In this document: positions 44,104 to 52,665 of the stretch, piece by piece
Position numbering within the stretch: position 1 is the stretch's first letter
How the letters are laid out: each line of letters starts with the position of its first letter
Source of the DNA: Lachnospiraceae bacterium
Lineage (GTDB): Bacteria; Bacillota; Clostridia; Lachnospirales; Lachnospiraceae
Length of the DNA stretch: 64,000 bases
Direction: 5' to 3'
Assembly: GCA_016280395.1 (NCBI GenBank)
Contig: JAEEGQ010000056.1
Span: 92,181-156,180 of the forward strand
Translations under genes and position numbers: made by a program
Notes under the pieces: generated by a model
Database searches by the model: none
Seen by the model: the letters and a program-made list of their open reading frames with translations, nothing else
What the model was told of the DNA's origin: nothing

Positions 44104-44364
44104 TTACCAGTATTTTTTAATATCCGGACAGTAGTTTGATGTTTTTGCTGCCCTGTATTCCACAAAACAGCCGCAGACCATACACATGCCTTCCGTAAAC
44201 CGCTCGCATTCCGTGCAGGTTTTAAGGCGGGTTTCATAAAGTTCTTCCGGTGTCCTTTCGGAAGGGTCTATCGCTTCTATCGCCTGTTTTAACGACTCGA
44301 AATATTCGTTCCTGTCCATGTCCCTTAACAGACATTTCTTGCATTTTCTAAGTGTTTCGCCCAT
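44104..44364 (-). CDS. Small cysteine-rich protein, probable zinc-ribbon (DUF6171-like)
   Basis: An 86-residue protein from ATG 44364 (MGETLRKCKKCLLRDMD). A CxxC pair at the start and a cluster CTECERFTEGMCMVCGCFVEYRAA...YCPDIKKYW near the end supply enough Cys for one or two zinc sites; the conserved CPxxxW end resembles DUF6171 proteins of Clostridia. A helix rich in Glu/Ala connects the two. Function unknown. A longer frame adds 16 hydrophobic residues without a ribosome site. It lies downstream of a terminator, and I saw no clear promoter. Confidence 0.75.
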   Translation of the reverse strand: MGETLRKCKKCLLRDMDRNEYFESLKQAIEAIDPSERTPEELYETRLKTCTECERFTEGMCMVCGCFVEYRAAKTSNYCPDIKKYW

Positions 44365-44411
44365 GATCCCGTTTATCAAAAAAAACTGTACACGTATCCC
44401 GTGTGTTTTCA

Positions 44412-44436
44412 AAAAGCCGGTATTGCACCGGCTTTT
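44412..44436 (-). terminator. Terminator after the 218-residue lipoprotein gene
   Basis: On the minus strand AAAAGCCGGT pairs with ACCGGCTTTT over a five-base loop and is followed by T. Confidence 0.88.
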
Positions 44437-44438
44437 AA

Positions 44439-45095
44439 TTACTGTTTGAGGTTGTAAAAATCTATCGCTGAAACTATGTCATCCTCGTACTCGACAGTCA
44501 TATACTCTGTATCGGAAACAGAATACTTGTCTGCGGTCGGGTTCACTTTTGAAGGCTCGCCGTAGATCTCATGCACCTTGTCGCGTGTCGTTGTCCCTAT
44601 CACTATGCCTCTTCCGTCGCCGTACCCCTTCCCGGTCACGTAAATATCGAAGATGCTCTGCTTGTCATCAACCGCCAGAGTATAGACGGTGAACAGGTCG
44701 CCGTAGTAGTAGTTTGTATCAAATCCGTTGTCAAGACATGCCTGGCCCTGGGCTATTACCGGTTCCATGCCGAATTTGTCTACAAAGGGCAGGAAGTCGA
44801 TCCCGCATTGAAGCGTGATACCGTTAATCGCGATATTCATATCCGCGGCGCCAAAGGTACCGTTTTCTCTGTTAATGGTTCCGGTAGGTGTCGGCGTCAG
44901 GTTCCCCGGGTCCGACGGATCTTTTGTCGGTTCGGGGATGTCATAGTTTTGGTCCGTCTTGTCTTTTGTGTTGATGACTACCGTTCCGGGCCCTTTCGGC
45001 GCATCCGTCGGCACATAGATACCGGGCTCGCGCCCGCAGGCACAGAGCACTGCGGCAAGAACAAGGCAGGTCCATATGTATTTCTTTTTCTTCAT
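44439..45095 (-). CDS. Lipoprotein of unknown function
   Basis: A 218-residue protein from ATG 45095 (MKKKKYIWTC), with GGAG 8 bases upstream. The signal peptide ends in the lipobox VLCAC (lipidated Cys 20), followed by an Asp/Thr/Pro-rich tether up to about residue 85. The folded part (about 90-218) starts with FGAADMNIAINGITLQCG and ends DIVSAIDFYNLKQ. A KVHEIYGEPSKV segment recalls small repeat folds in other lipoproteins, but I cannot name a family. A longer frame overlapping the VanX-like gene is not used. It is probably co-transcribed with that gene. Confidence 0.72.
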   Translation of the reverse strand: MKKKKYIWTCLVLAAVLCACGREPGIYVPTDAPKGPGTVVINTKDKTDQNYDIPEPTKDPSDPGNLTPTPTGTINRENGTFGAADMNIAINGITLQCGIDFLPFVDKFGMEPVIAQGQACLDNGFDTNYYYGDLFTVYTLAVDDKQSIFDIYVTGKGYGDGRGIVIGTTTRDKVHEIYGEPSKVNPTADKYSVSDTEYMTVEYEDDIVSAIDFYNLKQ

Positions 45096-45177
45096 AGATA
45101 GTTCTCCATGCTGTACATGAAATATGCAGCCTGTATGCGGTTTGGCGGAAATATCCCGCTGCCGTCCCGATACTGTA

Positions 45178-46692
45178 TTACATGATATAATCCGCAAAGA
45201 TGTATGTATTCAGCTGCGGGAAGATAGTCGTGTTGTTTATAAGCTGGAAATGCCACCACTCTGCCTTACTTCTCAAGGGTTCAAGATGGGTGTCCGTACA
45301 CATGATATCCTTGAGCATCCATGCATTCTGGTTGTTATATTCCATACTGCCCCTGAAATCCAGTGTATGGATCTTGGTCTGCATCGGAAGCTCGGAACCT
45401 ATCTTGTCCACAGCCGTAAACTCCATCAGGGTAAGATCTACGGCAACGCCCTTGTTATGAGTCGAGTTATATGCGATAAAGTGAGCGTATGTGTAATTCG
45501 TCCTTAAGAAGCCGTTTGCAAGCGTCATGCCGTTCTGGACACGCGTCAGATAATCACCCGAACTTACCGCGTCACTTACGGCTTTGGATGTGCTGTTCGG
45601 CCTGTAGCCTTCGTAGATGAGCAGCGCAACGCCCCTTGCAAGAGCATTCCTCTGGCAGGTCTTAAGCTCAAGTGCCAGGCACCAGATAACAGGCATCTGG
45701 TTGGGTGAACCGTAATTCGGAAGAGCCTCTCCCGTGATGCCGTCTATCACGTTGTAACCTGTATCGGCAAATATCGAGTTTCTCGACTGCAATACAGAAA
45801 ATCTTGTGTACTGAGGCGACCTTGAATCCACAGCCACGCTCGAACCACCGATGGTAAACACGGAGCTTGTGGCGTTGGTCCTTGCAAGGTGGATCCCATA
45901 CATCAGCTGTTCGGGCCTGAAGAGGTCCGCAACATCTATGAACAGAAGATCGGCATCCATCCAGCCTTCTATATCACCAAGCGACGCGTTTACGGCACGG
46001 ACATGCAGACTCCAGCGTCTGTTGGCGCGAAGATAACAGTATCTGTCATTTTCTATCGATACCTTGAAGGCCGTACCTCCCTTTATCGCTTTAGCGCCCG
46101 TATTAAGCTCCGGGTTCGAATAAAGATAGCAGTCATGCTGTGCCCACGCATCAGCCCCAAGACAGCCGTCCGGGCTTGTATACGCGACAAACTTGGAATT
46201 AAGGGCAACCTTTATCTCTGTATAGGCATTCTTGAAAGGATCTCCGGGTCCCTCCGCCTTTGTATCGACAACCACTTTTTCAAGCCATGTGGTAACCCTG
46301 CCGCCCTTGCTTATCGAGTCGACTTTGAAATAATACGGTGTACTGTGTTCAAGACCGGAGACAGTGATCTCCGTATCCTCCACATCAATACATGTCGTAT
46401 TTTTCTCATCGCCTTTAATGTAGTACTCGACCCTGTAATTGCCCTTCGGGCCTGCCCACTTCAGCGTTACGGAAGATGCGTCCGAATCCGCGGAAATAAG
46501 GTTCGGGTCCGGAGTAGGTGACGGTGTGGAAGTAGGTGTGGGACTTGTGGCATTGATTGTCTGTGTCGGTGTCGGAGACATATCAAACGGGTTAATAATA
46601 TGCGATATCGAGCAGCCCGTTGTCGGCACGAAAAGCACGGCGAGTATTATCAAGCCTCCGATTTTGATCAGTGTTTTGAAGATTCTTTTCAC
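45178..46692 (-). CDS. VanX-like D-alanyl-D-alanine dipeptidase lipoprotein
   Basis: A 504-residue lipoprotein starting at GTG 46692 with GGAGGA upstream. The lipobox TTGC places the lipid on Cys 27; a Thr-Pro tether (40-62) follows. Residues 68-145 form a fibronectin III module and about 165-255 an SH3-like module. The C-terminal part is an M15D peptidase: R364 in EGYRPNS, H412 and D419 in HNKGVAVD, and E478/H481 in EWWHFQL, matching the zinc ligands and catalytic residues of VanX. It would cleave D-Ala-D-Ala dipeptide or short wall peptides outside the cell. The FN3-SH3-M15 order is unusual for VanX, which is cytosolic, so a wall-remodelling role is more likely than vancomycin resistance. 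Confidence 0.88.
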   Translation of the reverse strand: MKRIFKTLIKIGGLIILAVLFVPTTGCSISHIINPFDMSPTPTQTINATSPTPTSTPSPTPDPNLISADSDASSVTLKWAGPKGNYRVEYYIKGDEKNTTCIDVEDTEITVSGLEHSTPYYFKVDSISKGGRVTTWLEKVVVDTKAEGPGDPFKNAYTEIKVALNSKFVAYTSPDGCLGADAWAQHDCYLYSNPELNTGAKAIKGGTAFKVSIENDRYCYLRANRRWSLHVRAVNASLGDIEGWMDADLLFIDVADLFRPEQLMYGIHLARTNATSSVFTIGGSSVAVDSRSPQYTRFSVLQSRNSIFADTGYNVIDGITGEALPNYGSPNQMPVIWCLALELKTCQRNALARGVALLIYEGYRPNSTSKAVSDAVSSGDYLTRVQNGMTLANGFLRTNYTYAHFIAYNSTHNKGVAVDLTLMEFTAVDKIGSELPMQTKIHTLDFRGSMEYNNQNAWMLKDIMCTDTHLEPLRSKAEWWHFQLINNTTIFPQLNTYIFADYIM

Positions 46693-46718
46693 TTTGTTCC
46701 TCCGATTAAAACATTCCC

Positions 46719-49316
46719 TTACTCAGCTTTGGGATATTTGCTCTTATCCCACTCATATTTGATGCTTGCGTTCATTCCGTTCCAGGCATCAAGCTGGGCA
46801 TCTGTAACAAGATATACCTCTATTGATGAGCGTTCCGTATCCATGTGCCTCCAGACACCGGGTTCAACTTCTATGATGACCCAGCGATGGCACTCAAATA
46901 CCGCGCCCTTGCCTACAACCAGCTGACAGTTATACCCCAGTGCTTTCACCATCAGGTAGGTTATGGCAGAAAACTCATAGCATGAGCCCTTACCGGTATT
47001 GAACATCTGTATAGCCTGCTCCTCCACGGTCATGTCCTTCGAGTTGGTCCTGTACAGATATTCATAATTCTTACGGCCGCAGGTCTGGAAAATGCTCTTT
47101 AAGGACCTTCCGTTCTTGTCAAGCAGGTAATTCAGGTAATCATTAAGATTCTCTTTTGTGATCTTTGCAAAGGTGGGCTTTGCGATACCGTTCGCATCGA
47201 TCTTGTAATCGCCTACTACCACATTCTTTGCCATCTTGCCGGAATCGTAGAAATAGTACTTGTTCCCGTTAAGGTTCTGCCAGCCGGTAAGCATCTTCCC
47301 GGCATCATCAAAGAAATATGTGCTTCCGGAAATGTCGTTAAAGCCCGTTACCATGACGCCGTCGTTTCCGAACCAGTATTTTGCGTCGTCTATGGTTTGC
47401 CAGCCGGTAAGTGCCTTGCCGTTTTCAGCAAAAAAGTAAGTGTTCCCGTCAAGCTTTGTAAAGCCGTGAGCCCGCTTTCCGCGGTCAAAGTAAAACTTCT
47501 TTCCGTCTTCCTCAAGCCAGCCGCTGTAGGCTTTTCCGTCAGCTTCAAAGCGGTATGTAATGCCCTCAATGGAAACGACGCCTGTGACCATTCGGCCCTT
47601 TTCATCAAAGTAATACAGTTCGCTGTCTATCTCCTTGAAGCCTACGGTTGCGACACCGTTTGCGATGTAGTACTTTGCGCCGTCAAGCTCCTGCCAGCCG
47701 CCGGTCTTCCTGCCGTTTTCGTCATAATACGATAAAGTGCCGTCAACTTCAAGCCAGCCCGTATGTACGCTAAGATCCTCGTTAAGATAATACTCTTCGC
47801 CGTCAAAGACCAGCTTGCCGGGCTTAACTGTCCTGTCCGTATCCTTGAATACAAGCTTGCCGTTCTCTTTTATGAAACCGCGGGCAAAGAGAGGCTCTAT
47901 CGTGTCGCTTCCGCTCTTGTCCACAAAATACCTGTTTTTTCCGTTCTCTACAACAAAGGCGAGCTTCTTGCCCTCTGCGGCTTTCTTGTCAATGTATGCG
48001 GAAAAACCGTTGTCCTTAAGTTCCTTTGCCTCAAGCAGCTCCTTCTCAAATATCGGGAATGCCGCAAAGGCATCGCATTCATCCTTGTCGTAAAGCAGCA
48101 CGTAAACAGAATAATCGTCACCGATAAGGCTTTCGTCAACAGTGCCGAAATAGTGGATCATCCCGTTCTTCTCTTCTTTCTTGACTTCAATAAGGGAAGG
48201 CTCCGCAATTTCAGCCGTTGTGCTGATCTCAACATACGGCGCCTGCATGACGGGTGCCGCTTCCGCAAGGCTTTGCAAGTGGCGCTCGGTAATCTCTAAA
48301 ACAACAAGGTTGGGAGATCCCGAAAGGGCGCTCTTTATATCATACGGAACAATACGGGAAAATGTTGCTTTTTTTGCCGTTTCCGCAAAGAATATCTGCA
48401 TGGTGTTGCAGAAGGAATCCCTGAAGACCACTATATTCCCGCTGCCGTTTGGATTATAAGTCTCAAGTTTTAAAGAGTCAACCTGTTTTTCATGGGAAGT
48501 ATATTCAAAATGCAGTTCCTCGTCCTGGACATAGCTCTGATGGTCAGGCTTTGCGGCTTCCGAATAGAGCATTACCGCAAGATCACCAAGCCAGTCATCC
48601 CTGTGGGCAAAACCGCCCAGCTTTTCGAACTTGTTGTAGGGGATACCCGACTTCGACATTATGTCCATGTAGGCATAAAACGCGCCCTCGTAGGTCCAGT
48701 GGGAATCCGTCTTCTGGTAGAGCAGTTCATCTTCCACATCAAGGCCCGCAAACATCTTTGCAAGATCGGAATAAGGCACGCCCGTTTTCTCAAAGGCATC
48801 AAGTATAAGCTCAAGATTGCCCTTCTCGTCTTTAGATCTGTAGTAATAGGGCATCTTGTCAAAAAGAGTGCTCTTGTTGGGCGCCGGAGCGAACACAAAG
48901 CCCGAGCCCTTCCGCCTGAGGAGGTCTGCAACTATCTTGTACGTCCTTGCGATGTTTCCGGCATTTCTTTCAGAGATAGTCGGAACATTGAAATAATCCT
49001 GCACCTCTTCGGAATAGAAAAGCCAGTCATCCTTGCCGATTATGACATTATCGACGGCAGATACCTTAAAGATGCTTGAAAGAAGGCTGCTGCGTGTCGA
49101 AACAAGGAGGTTCCGGAAAGCGATATGATCGCGCAGGTAATCGTCAAATTCCGATGCAAAAGCTGTATTTACACCGTCATCAGTTATAAGGGCCGGCATT
49201 TTTGCAAGCTCTCTCTTTTCGGTATTGGCAGAATTCTTAAAAAACGGGGCCAGTACCACCGGGATTGCGAGAAGTACCACAAAGACCGTTATAAAGATCG
49301 TATTTTTTATTTTCAT
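46719..49316 (-). CDS. AlgJ-like acetyltransferase domain fused to wall-binding repeats and transglutaminase
   Basis: An 865-residue exported protein with a signal anchor (1-23). Residues 30-350 match the AlgJ/AlgX SGNH-like fold: DDWLFY near 98, D204/H206 in TDSHWTYEGA and Ser 301 in FRDSFCNTM complete a catalytic triad. Residues about 480-700 hold some eight to ten 20-residue repeats of the Gly-Trp-(x)-Tyr-Tyr-Phe cell-wall-binding type. The last 140 residues are a transglutaminase-like domain: C779 in GKGSCYEFSA, H810 in ECHRWVII and D826 in WRHMDTE. GAGG precedes the ATG. The MBOAT gene lies 18 bases upstream, so acetyl transfer to a surface polymer is likely. The transglutaminase may crosslink or cleave peptide bonds. 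I know of no described protein with this order. Confidence 0.9.
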   Translation of the reverse strand: MKIKNTIFITVFVVLLAIPVVLAPFFKNSANTEKRELAKMPALITDDGVNTAFASEFDDYLRDHIAFRNLLVSTRSSLLSSIFKVSAVDNVIIGKDDWLFYSEEVQDYFNVPTISERNAGNIARTYKIVADLLRRKGSGFVFAPAPNKSTLFDKMPYYYRSKDEKGNLELILDAFEKTGVPYSDLAKMFAGLDVEDELLYQKTDSHWTYEGAFYAYMDIMSKSGIPYNKFEKLGGFAHRDDWLGDLAVMLYSEAAKPDHQSYVQDEELHFEYTSHEKQVDSLKLETYNPNGSGNIVVFRDSFCNTMQIFFAETAKKATFSRIVPYDIKSALSGSPNLVVLEITERHLQSLAEAAPVMQAPYVEISTTAEIAEPSLIEVKKEEKNGMIHYFGTVDESLIGDDYSVYVLLYDKDECDAFAAFPIFEKELLEAKELKDNGFSAYIDKKAAEGKKLAFVVENGKNRYFVDKSGSDTIEPLFARGFIKENGKLVFKDTDRTVKPGKLVFDGEEYYLNEDLSVHTGWLEVDGTLSYYDENGRKTGGWQELDGAKYYIANGVATVGFKEIDSELYYFDEKGRMVTGVVSIEGITYRFEADGKAYSGWLEEDGKKFYFDRGKRAHGFTKLDGNTYFFAENGKALTGWQTIDDAKYWFGNDGVMVTGFNDISGSTYFFDDAGKMLTGWQNLNGNKYYFYDSGKMAKNVVVGDYKIDANGIAKPTFAKITKENLNDYLNYLLDKNGRSLKSIFQTCGRKNYEYLYRTNSKDMTVEEQAIQMFNTGKGSCYEFSAITYLMVKALGYNCQLVVGKGAVFECHRWVIIEVEPGVWRHMDTERSSIEVYLVTDAQLDAWNGMNASIKYEWDKSKYPKAE

Positions 49317-49334
49317 GGTCTAACCTCGCTTCCC

Positions 49335-50741
49335 TTAAAACTTGAAGTATATGAACGGATTGTAGCTGTCTGCGGCAAGCTGCATATAGCAGAGGAGCAG
49401 CACCGCTACGGAGCCGAACATGGACGCGATATCAACGGTCCCCGGCAGCTTCCCGGCAACCTTAAGATACAGCTTGTGGATGATACCTGTGCTTGCGATA
49501 ACCGCTATCACAAAGATGAAGATGTAATACGGCGTAAGGAACGAAACGGCTGTCGCAAATGTCGTAAAATCCCTCGTTCCGAAGCCAAACAGGCCTTTGA
49601 TCATGTAAAATGCCTGCTTGAGCGTATCGGCACGCATAAATATAAATCCGATGTTTGCAACAAGAAGCACATAAATATGATCGAGCGGCTTGAGCTTGCC
49701 TTTTCCGAGCGGGAAACCCTTGATCCTTTCGAGCATCATGAAATTGCCGTGCCAGATACCAAAGCCCAGGAAAGTCCATGCTGCCCCGTGCCAGATACCG
49801 GTCGTAAAGAATACGGCATAGTTGTTGAGGATCGTCCTTACCTCGCCCTTTCTGTTGCCACCGAGCGGTATGTACAGGTAATCCCTGAACCAGGACGAAA
49901 GTGATATATGCCAGCGTCTCCAGAATTCCCTGACGCTGCCCGCAATGTACGGATAGTTGAAGTTTTCGGGGAAGGTGAAGCCGAACATTTTGCCAAGCCC
50001 GAGAGCCATATCCGAATAACCCGAGAAATCGAAATAGATCTGGATGCAGTAGGATATCGATGCCATCCATGCGGAAACAAAGCCGATGTTTGAAACGTCA
50101 AGACCATAGAGAGCATCCGCAACCTTTGCCATTACGTTCGCGATAAGGATCTTCTTTCCGAGACCTGCGGTAAACCTTAAAATGCCCGCTTTGATCCCCT
50201 CGCTGTCAAGCACGCGGTTATCGAGCTGCTTCTCGATATCGTGATATTTTACGATAGGACCTGCGATAAGCTGCGGGAAGAAGGAGATGTAGAGCAAAAG
50301 CCTTAAGAAATTCTTCTGCGGCGCGGTCTCACCCCTGTAAACATCAATAACGTAGGACATTGCCTGGAAAGTGTAGAACGAGATACCTATGGGAAGCGGG
50401 ATCTTCGGAACTGGCAGTTCTACCCATCCGAACAAGAGCTTGTTAAGCTCTGTCATGGCAAATCCCGCATATTTGAATACAAAGAGCATCGAGATATTGA
50501 AGATTATCGCGATAACAAGGAAAAACTTTTTCCCAGGTCCGTTGACCATCCGTCCGAACAGAAAATTAAGGACTACCGAAAACAGCAGCAGAACGCAGTA
50601 AATGGGTTCGCCGCATGCATAGAACAACACGCTCGCAACCACAAGCAGCGCGTTTCTTATCCTCATATCTTTGATCAGTGTGTGCAGAACAAACACAACC
50701 GGTAAAAAAATGCATAAAAACAAATAAGAACTGAATACCAA
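49335..50741 (-). CDS. MBOAT-family O-acyltransferase (AlgI/DltB-like)
   Basis: A 468-residue polytopic protein of about eleven membrane segments. The start is TTG 50741 (MVFSSYLFL), with GGAGG 8 bases upstream. It has the MBOAT signatures: SFYTFQAMSYVIDVYRGE, the PQLIAGPIVKYHD strand and the catalytic His in TGIWHGAAWTFLGFGIWHG. AlgI-like MBOATs pass acetyl groups across the membrane to an AlgJ/AlgX partner; here the partner is the following AlgJ-like fusion. A glycan or teichoic-type polymer on the outside is the likely acceptor. Confidence 0.93.
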   Translation of the reverse strand: MVFSSYLFLCIFLPVVFVLHTLIKDMRIRNALLVVASVLFYACGEPIYCVLLLFSVVLNFLFGRMVNGPGKKFFLVIAIIFNISMLFVFKYAGFAMTELNKLLFGWVELPVPKIPLPIGISFYTFQAMSYVIDVYRGETAPQKNFLRLLLYISFFPQLIAGPIVKYHDIEKQLDNRVLDSEGIKAGILRFTAGLGKKILIANVMAKVADALYGLDVSNIGFVSAWMASISYCIQIYFDFSGYSDMALGLGKMFGFTFPENFNYPYIAGSVREFWRRWHISLSSWFRDYLYIPLGGNRKGEVRTILNNYAVFFTTGIWHGAAWTFLGFGIWHGNFMMLERIKGFPLGKGKLKPLDHIYVLLVANIGFIFMRADTLKQAFYMIKGLFGFGTRDFTTFATAVSFLTPYYIFIFVIAVIASTGIIHKLYLKVAGKLPGTVDIASMFGSVAVLLLCYMQLAADSYNPFIYFKF

Positions 50742-50797
50742 TGTCTAAACCTCCGGCTTTATTCCCCCAAAAAACTCCCTATTGATTCGTCTGTTAT

Positions 50798-50825
50798 ATT
50801 TTACACGTTTTTCGCGATAGCACAA
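50798..50825 (-). promoter_or_regulatory. Possible promoter of the MBOAT operon
   Basis: On the minus strand: TTGTGC (50820-50825), 16 bases, TAAAAT (50798-50803), lying at the end of the upstream gene and about 50 bases before the TTG start. Confidence 0.4.
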
Positions 50826-51676
50826 GTCCCTTTTTCAAAACAGATGCCGTCGGACTCGCGTATAAATGCCGGCCTGTCGGACCCGGACCGGTCGTGCCTG
50901 AAGTATTTCTCCCGTTCGTTCGGCGTTGCGGTAAAATACCGCATAACGCTCACTCCCTTTTTATACAGCTCCTGTTCGATCCGCTCCGTCAGGTCCTTTG
51001 TAAAAAGGAGCGCAGCTTCATGGCTCGGGGCCTGATCGATGGATACCCTGTACTGAACCTGCAGCTCTTCGAAGAAGGGCTCAAGCACCTCCCACATTTC
51101 GAACCAGAATCTGTTCGAAGGATCCTCGCGGAACTTTTTTATCTTTTTGTTTGTGAGGGTAAGCCGTTCCTGCCAGAATTCAAGATCCGTCTGGTAGATC
51201 GCTGCGGTGCCCCTGTAGGACAGCTGCTGCTCGTAATATTCATCGGGCGTTAAGAACATGTCATAATCCGCCGGCAGTGAGTATTTGCCGTCCTTGTAGG
51301 GACAGTGCCTGCTTATTGCTTCGTTTAACGGGTTCAGGACCCTTGCCGCAAGCTGCTGCCTGTATTCGTAACTCATGAGCCTTTTGTGCTCCGTTTCGCT
51401 CCTGAAGGCAAACAACTCGCCGATATAGTGAAATCCGCCGTTTTCCGTAAGCGCAGCCTTAATAAGCCCCAGATTGCGCTCTACGGCAAGCTGCTCGCGG
51501 TAAGCGTCAAAGCACTGCCGTTTTGCGCCGTTTACGGCTCTTTTCCCGGCTCTGTCCGCCTCTTCTTTTTTACTTTTCTCTTCCGCGAGCTTGTCCGCTT
51601 CCCTTGTGTCCTGGCTCAAAAGCCATACAAAGAGAGCAACAAGCAGGATCAGAACGGTGATAAGTACGAATTTCAC
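50801..51676 (-). CDS. Membrane-anchored protein of unknown function
   Basis: A 291-residue protein with GTG start at 51676, overlapping the stop of the foldase-like lipoprotein by four bases. One N-terminal helix (about 4-20) is followed by a charged coiled segment (25-60) and a mainly helical region with many Glu, Arg, Tyr and Phe residues (RFWFEMWEVLEPFFEELQ). No catalytic pattern or family was recognised. Translational coupling to the foldase-like gene and mfd suggests common expression rather than a clear common function. Confidence 0.72.
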   Translation of the reverse strand: MKFVLITVLILLVALFVWLLSQDTREADKLAEEKSKKEEADRAGKRAVNGAKRQCFDAYREQLAVERNLGLIKAALTENGGFHYIGELFAFRSETEHKRLMSYEYRQQLAARVLNPLNEAISRHCPYKDGKYSLPADYDMFLTPDEYYEQQLSYRGTAAIYQTDLEFWQERLTLTNKKIKKFREDPSNRFWFEMWEVLEPFFEELQVQYRVSIDQAPSHEAALLFTKDLTERIEQELYKKGVSVMRYFTATPNEREKYFRHDRSGSDRPAFIRESDGICFEKGTCAIAKNV

Positions 51677-52665
51677 GGATCAAGCGACTCCCATTTCTTA
51701 TAGTCTGTGTCCACTATTGCATTTGCTTTCCAGGTCTTTAGCAGCTCCGCAAACCGCTTTGCCTGCCTTTCAAGCACGATCTTCTCCCTGTTTGCCGCAG
51801 TTGCTTCCTCGTCCACGGCTTTAACACACTTGACGATATAGAAACCGTCACCTGTTTCAAGCACAGGTGAAAGCTCGCCGTCAGCTAAGGCCATGACAGT
51901 CCCCGAAGCCTCTCCGAAGTCGTCCCTGCCTGCGTTTATCTCGGCTTTCGTGTCATCGGTGTTAAGCTTTGCAAAGCTTAAAAAATCCGATCTCTTGGCT
52001 GCTGTCTCCCTTAAGGACTTTACCTCTTCCCTAAGGCTTTCCACCTCTTCTGCCGTAAGCGGGATCTCGTTTCCGCCTTCGGTCTTTTTGTACTTCGTCT
52101 TGAAGATATACTGGTATTTGCCAAGCCTTGCTTCCGAATCCGGAACATTTGTATCGACGCTTAAGGTTACAGCCTCATAAACCTTGTTTGCGAGCGTATT
52201 GTTGGTATAGAGCGTCTTTACCACGGCTTCGGAGATATTGTACTTTAAGAGCATATCCCTTCCCGCCTTCTCGATAAAATCAGCGGTGTAGGCCGCAATA
52301 TCGCGGTTTTCCTCTTCATAGAGCTCAACGTCCATATCCTTTGCGTAAGCACAGATGATCTTAAGCTCCGTGTATTCCTCAAGTACCTGCTTTTTCCTTA
52401 AGCTTCCGTAGGTCGTTCCGTTCTCGTCGAGAACAAGATCCCAAATGCCTTCCCCGTACAGCTTTTCCGCAGATTCCTTTGCAGAAAGCAGGTAAAGCAG
52501 CGCCTCACGGTAATCCGACTCGATCCCGTTCACGCTCAAAAGCCTGTTTTCCGAGTATTCAACGGGTGCTTCCGTTTTCTTGAACAGATTTATGTCTTTT
52601 AACCCGCAGCCCGGCAATATCACGATCACCGCAAATACCGCTGCGAGCACTATTCCTCGTTTCAT
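51673..52665 (-). CDS. PrsA/SurA-like foldase lipoprotein (parvulin-like)
   Basis: A 330-residue protein with lipobox ILPGC (Cys 20). A helical N-terminal chaperone part with VNGIESDYREALLYLL is followed by a parvulin-like domain (about 165-290): KYQYIFKTKY, FLSFAKLNTDDTKAEINAGRDDFG and LADGELSPVLETGDGFYIVKCVK. The C-terminal helix KIVLERQAKRFAELLKTWKAN is typical of PrsA/SurA proteins. It lies just downstream of mfd with a four-base overlap. It probably helps fold exported proteins. Some active-site residues of parvulins look degenerate, so activity as an isomerase is uncertain. Confidence 0.78.
   Translation of the reverse strand: MKRGIVLAAVFAVIVILPGCGLKDINLFKKTEAPVEYSENRLLSVNGIESDYREALLYLLSAKESAEKLYGEGIWDLVLDENGTTYGSLRKKQVLEEYTELKIICAYAKDMDVELYEEENRDIAAYTADFIEKAGRDMLLKYNISEAVVKTLYTNNTLANKVYEAVTLSVDTNVPDSEARLGKYQYIFKTKYKKTEGGNEIPLTAEEVESLREEVKSLRETAAKRSDFLSFAKLNTDDTKAEINAGRDDFGEASGTVMALADGELSPVLETGDGFYIVKCVKAVDEEATAANREKIVLERQAKRFAELLKTWKANAIVDTDYKKWESLDP

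Noticed and set aside
45178..46692. Vancomycin-resistance vanX
   Set aside because: The active site matches, but the protein is a lipoprotein with FN3 and SH3-like modules, and no vanH/vanA-type genes are nearby.
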